Shown here: in pieces, positions 43,389 to 51,431 of the stretch
Layout: each line of letters starts with the position of its first letter
How positions within the stretch are numbered: position 1 is the first letter of the stretch
Assembly (NCBI RefSeq): GCF_013416525.1
Contig: NZ_JACCEM010000001.1
Span: 62,001-126,000 of the forward strand
Direction of reading: 5' to 3'
From: Parapusillimonas granuli
GTDB taxonomy: Bacteria; Pseudomonadota; Gammaproteobacteria; Burkholderiales; Burkholderiaceae_B
Length of the DNA: 64,000 bases
Made by a program: the position numbers and the translations under genes
Notes under the pieces: generated by a model
What the model was told of the DNA's origin: nothing
Databases searched by the model: none
Seen by the model: the letters and a program-made list of their open reading frames with translations, nothing else

Positions 43389-45002
43389 ATGCCTGTGGTC
43401 AGTCCATCGTTGCCCGGCGTCGCCGCCGGCTCTCCGGAATCACGGCCTTTGTCCGAACTGCCTGAGTGGGCCGCATTCTGCGGCGCCGCCAAAGCTTCAT
43501 CCATCGATACGCGCAAACTGCGGCTGATCGACGCCGCCGGCATCCAGATGGACATCAGCGGGCAGGTCTGCTCCGGCGAGCTCGCTGCGGCCGCCCGCGC
43601 CCTGCTCGATGCCCGCGGCTTTTCCGACATGCGCCGGCGCCTGCTGGACGGCGGCATCGCCAACGTGACCGAGAACCGCGCGGCCTGGCACACCAGCTTG
43701 CGCATCCCCGCCCCCATTGAAGAAATCGCCGCCGAGCGCCGGCGGCTCAACGAGTTCGTGCGGCTGGCCGATTCCGAGCGCCGCTGGCGCAACATCGTGC
43801 ACATCGGCATCGGCGGCAGCGACTGGGGCGTGCGGCTGGCGGTGGGCGCCTTCGGCTATGCGGGAACCTGGCGCAACGTGCATTTCGTGGCCAACATCGA
43901 CGGCCATGCGATCCAGGGCGGGCTGGCCGGTCTGGACCCTCACGACACGCTGATCGTGCTCGCCTCCAAGTCCTTCACGACCGCCGAAACGCTGCAGAAC
44001 GGGCGCCGCGCCCTGGAATGGCTGCAGGCGTCGGGCGTGGCCAATCCCTACGACCAGGTCGTCGCGATCACCGCGCGCCCGGAGGTGGCGCGCGCCTGGG
44101 GCATCGCCGACGCCCATATCTTCAAGCTCTGGGACTGGGTCGGCGGCCGGTTTTCCGTGTGGTCGGCGGTCAGCCTGACGACGGCGCTGGCCGTGAACGT
44201 GGACGTGGTGGCCGGCATGCTGGCGGGCGCCGCCGCGATGGACGCCCATTTCCAGCAAGCGCCGCTGGAGGAAAACGCGCCGATCCAAATGGCGCTGGCC
44301 GGCATCGTCAACCGCAGCGTGCTGGGCTATGGGTCGCTGAACATCGCCCCCTACGACTTCCGCCTGTTCAACCTTGTGCCCTACATCCAGCAGCTGGAAA
44401 TGGAATCGCTGGGCAAGTCGGTCAACCTGGCGGGCCAGCCCGTGGGCGTGCCCACCGGGCCGGCGGTGTGGGGCATGCCGGGCACCGACGCCCAGCATAC
44501 CTTCTTCCAGTGGCTGCACCAGGGCAGCGAAGGCGCGCCGGTGGATTTCATCGTGTGCCAGCATGCCGACCACGGCTGGCCCGACCACCATCGCAGCCTG
44601 CTGGCGAACTGCCTGGCGCAGCGCGAAGCCCTGCTCAAGGGCAAGTCCTACGACGACGCCCTGGCGGAATGCCTGGCGGGCGGCATGGACGCCGACGAGG
44701 CCAAATGGCTTGCGCGCCATCGCGTGCACCCCGGCGGGCGGCCTTCCACCCTGATCGTCCTGCCGCGGCTGTCGCCCTATACGCTGGGCGCCCTGCTGGC
44801 CTTGTACGAGCACAAGATCTTCGTGCAAGGGGTGGTATGGGGCATCAACCCCTTCGACCAATGGGGCGTGGAATACGGCAAAGTGCTGGCCAAGGGCATT
44901 ACCGCCGAACTCGCGGGCGAGGCGGCGGTGGATGCCCGGCACGACGCCTCGACCGCTTATTGGGTCGGGGCTTTTGGGTCGAATCAGGCGTCCAGTTCCT
45001 GA
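43389..45002 (+). CDS. pgi: Glucose-6-phosphate isomerase
   Basis: This 537-residue enzyme interconverts glucose-6-P and fructose-6-P. Signatures are VHIGIGGSDWGVRLAVGAFGY, KSFTTAETLQNG, the loop DWVGGRFSVWSAVSLT, QLEMESLGKSVNL (catalytic Glu) and QHTFFQWLHQG (His), with a Lys near the C-terminus (EYGKVLAKG). The Shine-Dalgarno AAAAAGGA directly touches ATG 43389, so the GTG six bases later (43395) may be the real start. It overlaps the end of the convergent dehydrogenase gene by 19 bases. Confidence 0.96.
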   Translation: MPVVSPSLPGVAAGSPESRPLSELPEWAAFCGAAKASSIDTRKLRLIDAAGIQMDISGQVCSGELAAAARALLDARGFSDMRRRLLDGGIANVTENRAAWHTSLRIPAPIEEIAAERRRLNEFVRLADSERRWRNIVHIGIGGSDWGVRLAVGAFGYAGTWRNVHFVANIDGHAIQGGLAGLDPHDTLIVLASKSFTTAETLQNGRRALEWLQASGVANPYDQVVAITARPEVARAWGIADAHIFKLWDWVGGRFSVWSAVSLTTALAVNVDVVAGMLAGAAAMDAHFQQAPLEENAPIQMALAGIVNRSVLGYGSLNIAPYDFRLFNLVPYIQQLEMESLGKSVNLAGQPVGVPTGPAVWGMPGTDAQHTFFQWLHQGSEGAPVDFIVCQHADHGWPDHHRSLLANCLAQREALLKGKSYDDALAECLAGGMDADEAKWLARHRVHPGGRPSTLIVLPRLSPYTLGALLALYEHKIFVQGVVWGINPFDQWGVEYGKVLAKGITAELAGEAAVDARHDASTAYWVGAFGSNQASSS

Positions 45003-45976
45003 ATCATCGCATCCGGTACTTCGATGCCGTTTGCGGCGGAGCGCACGGCGATCTGGGCGCGGCGCGCTCCGGGTATGCGGACCTGTTCATCGGCCAGCAT
45101 GGCTTCCATCAGGGTTTCGACGCGTTCGAAGTAGACGTCGTTGCCGGCCAGGGCCGACGGGTCGATGGCCAGGAACACATGGCCCACGTGCGGACGGTTG
45201 CCCTGGGCGCTGAAGAATGAATCGGCCTCGAAGGCGAAGGCCGCGCCGGTCAGCGCCACGCACAGCAACTCCACCATGAGGGCGAGCATCGCCCCTTTCA
45301 CGCCGCCGGCCGGGCACATCATGCCGTCCAGCCCGGCCTTGGGGTCGGTGGTGGGTTTGCCGTGCTTGTCCAGCGCCCAGCCCAGCGGGATCTCCCGGCC
45401 TTCGCGCGCGGCCACCATGAGCTTGCCGCGCGCCACCTCGGACAGCGACAGATCGATGCTGACGGCGCTGCCGTCGCGGCGCGGAAAGACGGCCGCTATC
45501 GGGTTGGTGCCGAACAGCGCGCGCGTGCCGCCCGGCGCCGGCATGGCCGCGGGCGAATTGCTGAATGCGAACGCCACCATGCCCGCCTGGGCGGCGGCTT
45601 CCAGGTGCAGGGCCGCGACGCCGAAGTGGTGGCTGCGGGTGACGCCGGCGAAGCCGATGGCGTATTGCCGCGCGCGGGCGATGGCTTCCCGGACGGCGAA
45701 TTCGCAGGCGGGAAAGGCCAGGCCCTCGTCCGCATCGACCAGCACGCCCGCGCCCCGCTCGGCGCGGATGGCGGGAACGGCGGCGCCGTTGACGCGCCCG
45801 CTGCGCAAGTGCGAAGCATACTGACCCACCCGGGACAGGCCGTGCGAGCCCATGCCCTGCGCTTCGGCGGCGACCAGCGCCCGCGCGGTGCTGAGCGCCA
45901 TGTCATGTGAGGCGCCGGCCTTTTCCAGCGCATTGGTCACCCGCTGGACGAGTGAATCGATAGTGTGCAACGCCAT
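44984..45976 (-). CDS. Malate/L-lactate/sulfolactate-type dehydrogenase (Ldh family)
   Basis: This 330-residue NAD(P)-dependent oxidoreductase of the YiaK/ComC/malate dehydrogenase-2 family has AEAQGMGSHGLSRVGQYA (catalytic His), GFAGVTRSHHFGVAALHLEAAAQAGMVAFAFSNSPAAMPAPGG and GTNPIAAVFP. It acts on a 2-hydroxy/2-oxo acid. The next gene upstream, in the same direction, is a D-2-hydroxyacid dehydrogenase, so the two may work on opposite enantiomers of one substrate. It overlaps the end of the convergent pgi gene by 19 bases. Confidence 0.9.
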   Translation of the reverse strand: MALHTIDSLVQRVTNALEKAGASHDMALSTARALVAAEAQGMGSHGLSRVGQYASHLRSGRVNGAAVPAIRAERGAGVLVDADEGLAFPACEFAVREAIARARQYAIGFAGVTRSHHFGVAALHLEAAAQAGMVAFAFSNSPAAMPAPGGTRALFGTNPIAAVFPRRDGSAVSIDLSLSEVARGKLMVAAREGREIPLGWALDKHGKPTTDPKAGLDGMMCPAGGVKGAMLALMVELLCVALTGAAFAFEADSFFSAQGNRPHVGHVFLAIDPSALAGNDVYFERVETLMEAMLADEQVRIPGARRAQIAVRSAANGIEVPDAMIQELDA

Positions 45977-46035
45977 GCTGTTTGCCTTTTTTTCGGTTGA
46001 TTGGCTTGGAGGGTGTCGATGCCTGGCCCGGGAAG

Positions 46036-46962
46036 CTAGGCTTTCAGGAATCGCGCGACTTCGTCGGCGATCATCTGGCTGACCCGCTGGTTGGACTCGG
46101 CGGTGACGCCGGCGATGTGCGGCGTCAGGATCAGATTGGGCGCGTCGGCAAACGCGTTGCCCGCCTTGAGCGGTTCCTGCGCGAAGACGTCGAGCGCCGC
46201 GCCGCCCAGCCGGCCCGCCCGGAGCGCGTCGGCCAGGGCGGATTCATCGACGATGCCGCCGCGCGCGGTGTTGATGAGGATGGCGCCCGGGCGCATCTTG
46301 GCCAGGGTATCGGCATCGAACAGATTGCGCGTGCTTTCTATCAGGGGCACGTGCAGGCTGACGACGTCGGACTGGGCCAGCAGCTCGTCCAGCGGCAGTT
46401 GCCGGACACCGGTTTCCGCCCATACCGGCGCGCTGCCCGGAATGCCCGGGTCGTAAGCGATGACGGTGAACCCCAGGCCCTGCGCCAGGCCGGCCGCAAG
46501 CCTGCCGATACCGCCGAAGCCCACCAGGCCCAGCGTCTTCCCGCCCGATTCGCGCCCTTCGGACAGGCGCGTGCGGGGCCAGTCGCCGCGCAGCACATCG
46601 GCGCTGGCAAGAAAGCCGCCGCGCAGCAGCATCATGGCCGAGGCAATGACGTATTCGGCCACCGCCCGGGAATTGGCGCCGGTGGCCGGGATCACTTTGA
46701 TGCCCCGGTCGGTGCAGACTTTCGTGTCGATGTTGTCCAGCCCAACGCCCAGCCGTCCCACCACCTTCAAGCCGCCCGCGGCCGCCAGCAGTTCGCCGCC
46801 GACCTGGGTGCGATTGCGCACGATCAGGCCTTGCGCGCCGGCCACCGCGGCGCGCAAGTCGTCGGGCCTGTCGACCAGCGCAGGGTCGTAGACGACCTCG
46901 AAGCCGCTGCGCAGCTGGTCGACGGCGGCGGTGTCCATAAATTCGGAAATGATGATTTTCAT
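46036..46962 (-). CDS. D-isomer-specific 2-hydroxyacid dehydrogenase
   Basis: This 308-residue enzyme has the NAD motif TLGLVGFGGIGRLAAGLA, the substrate-binding block GRLGVGLDNID, the catalytic Arg in INTARGGIVDE, the Glu in FAQEPL and the His in LTPHIAGVTAES. MKIIISEFMD at the start resembles the sulfolactate dehydrogenase SlcC group, but phosphoglycerate or glyoxylate-type substrates are not excluded. GGAG is nine bases upstream. A GATCTATATGAC/GTCAA patch at 47013-47032 may hold its promoter. Confidence 0.9.
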   Translation of the reverse strand: MKIIISEFMDTAAVDQLRSGFEVVYDPALVDRPDDLRAAVAGAQGLIVRNRTQVGGELLAAAGGLKVVGRLGVGLDNIDTKVCTDRGIKVIPATGANSRAVAEYVIASAMMLLRGGFLASADVLRGDWPRTRLSEGRESGGKTLGLVGFGGIGRLAAGLAQGLGFTVIAYDPGIPGSAPVWAETGVRQLPLDELLAQSDVVSLHVPLIESTRNLFDADTLAKMRPGAILINTARGGIVDESALADALRAGRLGGAALDVFAQEPLKAGNAFADAPNLILTPHIAGVTAESNQRVSQMIADEVARFLKA

Positions 46963-47169
46963 GTCGGCTCCTGTGATGAGCCAGATCGTATCCGCGTCCT
47001 GATGGCAGTGTCAACTAAATGATCTATATGACATGAGATGGCCGAAGGCGGGAAGCCGTGGGCGTGGGGCTCATGAGGCGCCGTCCCCGCCGGCGCGCGG
47101 CACGGCGCTTGCTCGTCCGGCTGCACCAAACGGCATGATCGCCACCCGATACACCGAGCAGGAGCGCCA

Positions 47170-48162
<993 letters not shown>

Positions 48163-48182
48163 GACCTGTTGACGCTACAAGG

Positions 48183-48210
48183 CAGGCGGCACCGGCCCCT
48201 GTGCCGCCTG
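48183..48210. terminator. Bidirectional hairpin between convergent SDR and sirtuin genes
   Basis: CAGGCGGCAC and GTGCCGCCTG are perfect 10-base arms with an 8-base loop, in the 55-base gap between the two stop codons. No U-run follows on either strand, so it may act with Rho or as a transcript-end stabiliser. Confidence 0.55.
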
Positions 48211-48217
48211 GTAGCGC

Positions 48218-49069
48218 TCAGGGGCGCCGGTCGAAGAAATGGATGTCTTCCAGCGCCATTTTCAGGATGGAAAGAGCGTTCAGCGCGCCGAACGGCAGCG
48301 ATACGTGCTTGGTGGAGCGCGGCAGCTCGGATTCAAAAGGGTTGATGCGTATCAGCGGCGCCCGCTGGCGCTCGCTGAACTGCCGCACGACCGGCAGGCT
48401 CGAGCCCGCGCCGATTTCGACGACGATGGGATTGGCCGCATTCCATAGCCAGGTATTGAGCCTCATGCGCTGGATCATGCTGCGCGTTTCGATCCAGTCC
48501 AGGTCCTCGAACATCAGGATATTGGGCCTGGCCAGCCCGCCGCACTGGGGGCAGCTTGGCGGCTTGTTCAAAAGCAGGCAGTTCTCGTCGTCCACCTCGG
48601 GCTCGAAGCCTTCCGCCGACCAGACGTTCTGGTTGCAGTTGTTCAGGCACTGCAGATAATGGATGGAGCCGTGGCATTCGACGACGCGCCCTTCGGGGAA
48701 CCCCGTCTTCTGGAAATGCCCATCGACATTGCTGGTGAACACGAAGGCGTCATGGTTCAGCCGCGCAGCGATCTCGCGCAGGATGTGGAAGCCCCCATGG
48801 GGCTGCATGCGCCGGTACAGATTCAAGCGGTGGCCGTAGAACCCCCAGGCCAGTTCGGGCCGCGTCCGGAAGTGCCGGGGGGTCGCCATTTCTTCAAAAA
48901 CGATGCCGGACGCCTGGAGCGCCGGGTAGCTTTTCCAGAATCCTTGCCGGCCTCGGAAATCCGCCAGCCCGGAGTCGACGCCCATGCCGGCCCCCGCGGT
49001 GATCAATAACGCATCGGCATGGCTGATGAGCTGGGCAGCCTTGACGAATGCGTAATCGTGGATTTCCAT
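48218..49069 (-). CDS. Sirtuin (SIR2-family NAD-dependent deacylase)
   Basis: This 283-residue protein has GAGMGVDSGLADFRG at 26-40 (NAD fold), TSNVDGHF at 112-119, the catalytic H133 in VECHGS and a zinc ribbon with C141, C145, C173 and C176. EIGAGSSLPVVRQF is in the C-terminal NAD region. The TSNVDG variant, rather than TQNID, marks a bacterial subgroup whose acyl substrate is not settled. It has an AT-rich promoter region of 196 bases shared with nothing else. It converges on the SDR gene. Confidence 0.9.
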   Translation of the reverse strand: MEIHDYAFVKAAQLISHADALLITAGAGMGVDSGLADFRGRQGFWKSYPALQASGIVFEEMATPRHFRTRPELAWGFYGHRLNLYRRMQPHGGFHILREIAARLNHDAFVFTSNVDGHFQKTGFPEGRVVECHGSIHYLQCLNNCNQNVWSAEGFEPEVDDENCLLLNKPPSCPQCGGLARPNILMFEDLDWIETRSMIQRMRLNTWLWNAANPIVVEIGAGSSLPVVRQFSERQRAPLIRINPFESELPRSTKHVSLPFGALNALSILKMALEDIHFFDRRP

Positions 49070-49265
49070 AACCCGGCCTTCATTCTGATTTTTTAAACAT
49101 AAACATATATGAGCAACTCGTAAAACTCAATCACCAATCATCAAAGAATTCTCCGGCGATTCGGTGTATTTTGACCGGCGGCCGCAACGGCATGCTCGGG
49201 GCGGGCCGGCGCCGAGCCTTGGGGTCCCGCCAACGCTGAAAGGCGGGCGGCACTGGCCCTGGAAT

Positions 49266-50339
49266 CTAGAACAAGGTGAGCTGGCGGGAGGCGGCCTCCG
49301 CCGGACGGGTGAATTGCGTGACGTCGAGCTCGACCCGGCGCGCGTTCAACCCGAATCTGGCGCAGGCTTTCTGGAATCGCTGCCTGAGCAGGTCCGCGAA
49401 CACGCCGGTGCCGCGCATGCGCACGCTGAACTCGGACTCGTAGATCTTGCCGCCATGCATCTGCCGCAGCTGGTTCATGACGTGCGCCTCTTTCAAGGGG
49501 TGATGGGCGCGCAGCCATTCAACGAACAGGCCGGCGACCTCACGCGGCAGGCGCAGCAAGGCATACCATGCGTCCAGCGCGCCCGCCTCGGCCGCCTGGC
49601 CCAGGATGCGCTCCATGTCGTGGTCGGTCAGCGCGGGAACGACGGGCGCCACCAGCACGCCGGTGGGTATGCCTTGCCGGCTCAAGGCGCGCACGGCTTC
49701 CATGCGGGCGGCGGGCGTGCTGGCGCGCGGTTCCAGGGTGCGCGCGATGTGCCTGTCGAGCGTTCCGATAGACATGAATACGCGCAGCAGGCGCCTGGAC
49801 GCCATGTCCGCCAGCAGGTCCAGGTCTCTGGTGATGGACGCGGACTTGGTCGTGATTCCCACCGGGTGGCCGAATTCGCTCAGCACCTGCAAGATCGCGC
49901 GGGTGATGCCCAGACGCCGCTCGATGGGCTGGTAGGGGTCGGTATTGCTGCCCAGCACGATCACCCGTGGCCGATAGGAGGGCCTGGAAAGTTCGCCACG
50001 CAAGACTTCCGCGGCATTTTCCTTGGCGTAAAGCCGGGTTTCGAAGTCCAGGCCGGGGGACAGGTTCAGGTAGGCGTGGCTGGGCCGGGCATAGCAGTAT
50101 ATGCAGCCGTGTTCGCAGCCGCGATAGGGGTTGATGGATTGCTCGAAGGGGATATCGGGCGAGGCGTTCCGTGTGATGATGGAACGGGCCCTTTCGGCGG
50201 TGACGGTGGTGGCGGGACGCCATGGCGGTTCTTCCTGCGCGGCCGGCCAGTCGTCGTCGAAAGCTACGCGGGTGTGGGCGTCGAAGCGTGAGTTCTGGTT
50301 GGACAGGCTACCCCTGCCCTTGATGGGGGTGGCGGGCAT
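49266..50339 (-). CDS. PA0069-family radical SAM protein (SplB-like)
   Basis: This 357-residue protein has the radical SAM cluster motif C75-x3-C79-x2-C82 (YRGCEHGCIYC), followed by ARPSHAYL and VIVLGSNTDPYQPIERRLGITR. It belongs to the family of P. aeruginosa PA0069 and is distantly related to spore photoproduct lyase. The biochemical function is not known. The start at ATG 50339 has AAGGAG six bases upstream; that ribosome binding site lies inside the palindrome carrying a LexA box. Induction on DNA damage is therefore likely. Confidence 0.9.
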   Translation of the reverse strand: MPATPIKGRGSLSNQNSRFDAHTRVAFDDDWPAAQEEPPWRPATTVTAERARSIITRNASPDIPFEQSINPYRGCEHGCIYCYARPSHAYLNLSPGLDFETRLYAKENAAEVLRGELSRPSYRPRVIVLGSNTDPYQPIERRLGITRAILQVLSEFGHPVGITTKSASITRDLDLLADMASRRLLRVFMSIGTLDRHIARTLEPRASTPAARMEAVRALSRQGIPTGVLVAPVVPALTDHDMERILGQAAEAGALDAWYALLRLPREVAGLFVEWLRAHHPLKEAHVMNQLRQMHGGKIYESEFSVRMRGTGVFADLLRQRFQKACARFGLNARRVELDVTQFTRPAEAASRQLTLF

Positions 50340-50340
50340 G

Positions 50341-50388
50341 ATGAGCTCCTTGAATACTGTTCAAATATACAGTATTCAAGGAGCTCAT
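50341..50388. promoter_or_regulatory. LexA (SOS) box inside a 20-bp-arm perfect palindrome, upstream of the radical SAM gene
   Basis: Positions 50341-50360 and 50369-50388 are perfect 20-base inverted arms around an 8-base spacer. The centre, 50355-50374, reads TACTGT-TCAAATAT-ACAGTA, which meets the gammaproteobacterial LexA rule CTGT-N8-ACAG with ideal TA flanks. The outer arms contain CTCCTT/AAGGAG, so the ribosome binding site of the downstream gene is part of the structure. In P. aeruginosa the homologue PA0069 is a reported LexA-regulon member (from memory). Confidence 0.87.
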
Positions 50389-50414
50389 GGGCGTCGCGTG
50401 GGCCGTTTCTTGGC

Positions 50415-50442
50415 AGCCGGCCGGCCTGCTCGCCGGCCGGCT
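50415..50442 (-). terminator. GC-rich hairpin after the DUF411 gene
   Basis: AGCCGGCCGG and CCGGCCGGCT are perfect 10-base arms with an 8-base loop, 13 bases past the DUF411 stop codon on the minus strand. No U-run follows, so termination may be partial. It lies between DUF411 and the SOS palindrome. Confidence 0.55.
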
Positions 50443-50455
50443 ACGGCCCCCCGTT

Positions 50456-50872
50456 TCAATCACGCGAAAACGGCCGCCCGTTGAAATCCAGGGTAACCAG
50501 GTTGCCGTCCAGCCGCCCCATGCCCGGCGCATTCAAAGGCATGCCCGGCGCCGCAACGCCCCTGACCGCGGGCGCCGCCAAAAGCTTGCGCACCGCCGCA
50601 GCGGGCACATGCCCTTCTACAATCTGCCCCGTGCCATCGAAGACCGCCGTATGGCAGGACGCCAGCTCGCCGGGGACGCCGAGCTTCTGCTTGACGGCCG
50701 CCATCTGAGTCGTCTTGACCGCCTTGACGTCAAAACCCGAATCGCGCATGTGATCCACCCACCCCGAACAACAGCCGCAATTGGGATCCTGGTAGACGGT
50801 AAGGGAACCGCCCTGCGCGTGGACGACCGACGCGGCCGCCGTCAAGGCAAGGGCAAGAAGGCCTGCTTTCAT
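50456..50872 (-). CDS. DUF411 periplasmic protein (putative metal-binding)
   Basis: This 138-residue protein has a signal peptide (cleavage after VHA, residue 19). The conserved cysteine motif DPNCGCCSGW (C32, C34, C35) is followed by CHTAVFDGTGQIVEGHVPAAAVRKLL (C/H pair) and GMPLNAPGM (Met-rich), all typical of DUF411. Such proteins are often found next to copper-resistance genes and probably bind a metal in the periplasm. It is upstream of the radical SAM gene on the same strand, with two hairpins between. Confidence 0.9.
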   Translation of the reverse strand: MKAGLLALALTAAASVVHAQGGSLTVYQDPNCGCCSGWVDHMRDSGFDVKAVKTTQMAAVKQKLGVPGELASCHTAVFDGTGQIVEGHVPAAAVRKLLAAPAVRGVAAPGMPLNAPGMGRLDGNLVTLDFNGRPFSRD

Positions 50873-51041
50873 TTGATGATCCTGGAAATGACCGCGGCGC
50901 GCACACGACGCCGCCGTTGCTGGTTATCGCATTCTGGGATTCGGCTCGAATCACGGTTTGAGAAACACCTTGATGCATCCGTCCAGTTTATCCCGAAATG
51001 CCGCTCCTCCAAAGCTGGCGTCCATCGCCGATGGGCTGGAC

Positions 51042-51431
51042 TCAAGCGCCGCACACCTTCACCCACGCCAGGGGCAGGCCGGTGACGATGGTCGCGGCGC
51101 ATGCGAAGACATCGAGCATGAAAGTAACGCGCCACATGAATCGCGCATTCGCCCGGGCCTCGTCGGCATCCGCATGGGCCGGCGCCAGGGCGGCCAAGCT
51201 GCGCCATGACATGCGGGCCAACAGAAGCACATGCGCCAGCCAGAGCATGATCAAGGTCCACCCGGCGATGTCGGCCCCGCTCGTATCCGGGCTGACATAA
51301 AGACAGGCCAGGGCATGGCCGGCATACAGGACGACGAACGCCAGCGCCCACACGACAAAACCGGCAAAGAGCCGGGAAAGCGACGGACGCGTCGCAGAGG
51401 GCGTGGCGAGCCTGTGCGTCTTCCCGATCAT
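51042..51431 (-). CDS. Small membrane protein of the cytochrome oxidase operon
   Basis: This 129-residue protein has three predicted membrane helices (FAGFVVWALAFVVLYAGHALACLYV; IAGWTLIMLWLAHVLLLARM; FMLDVFACAATIVTGLPLAWV). Its start overlaps the oxidase subunit I+III stop by four bases (ATGA), so it is part of the same translation unit. It may be a small accessory subunit, comparable to subunit IV by position only. A longer upstream in-frame reading lies across the oxidase gene and is rejected. Confidence 0.72.
   Translation of the reverse strand: MIGKTHRLATPSATRPSLSRLFAGFVVWALAFVVLYAGHALACLYVSPDTSGADIAGWTLIMLWLAHVLLLARMSWRSLAALAPAHADADEARANARFMWRVTFMLDVFACAATIVTGLPLAWVKVCGA

Noticed and set aside
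50387-51085. Plus-strand open frame of 232 codons starting at the mirrored AAGGAG in the SOS palindrome
   Set aside because: Tempting because of the symmetric ribosome binding site, but the spacing is short (3 bases), the product is Arg-rich and it only runs antisense to DUF411.
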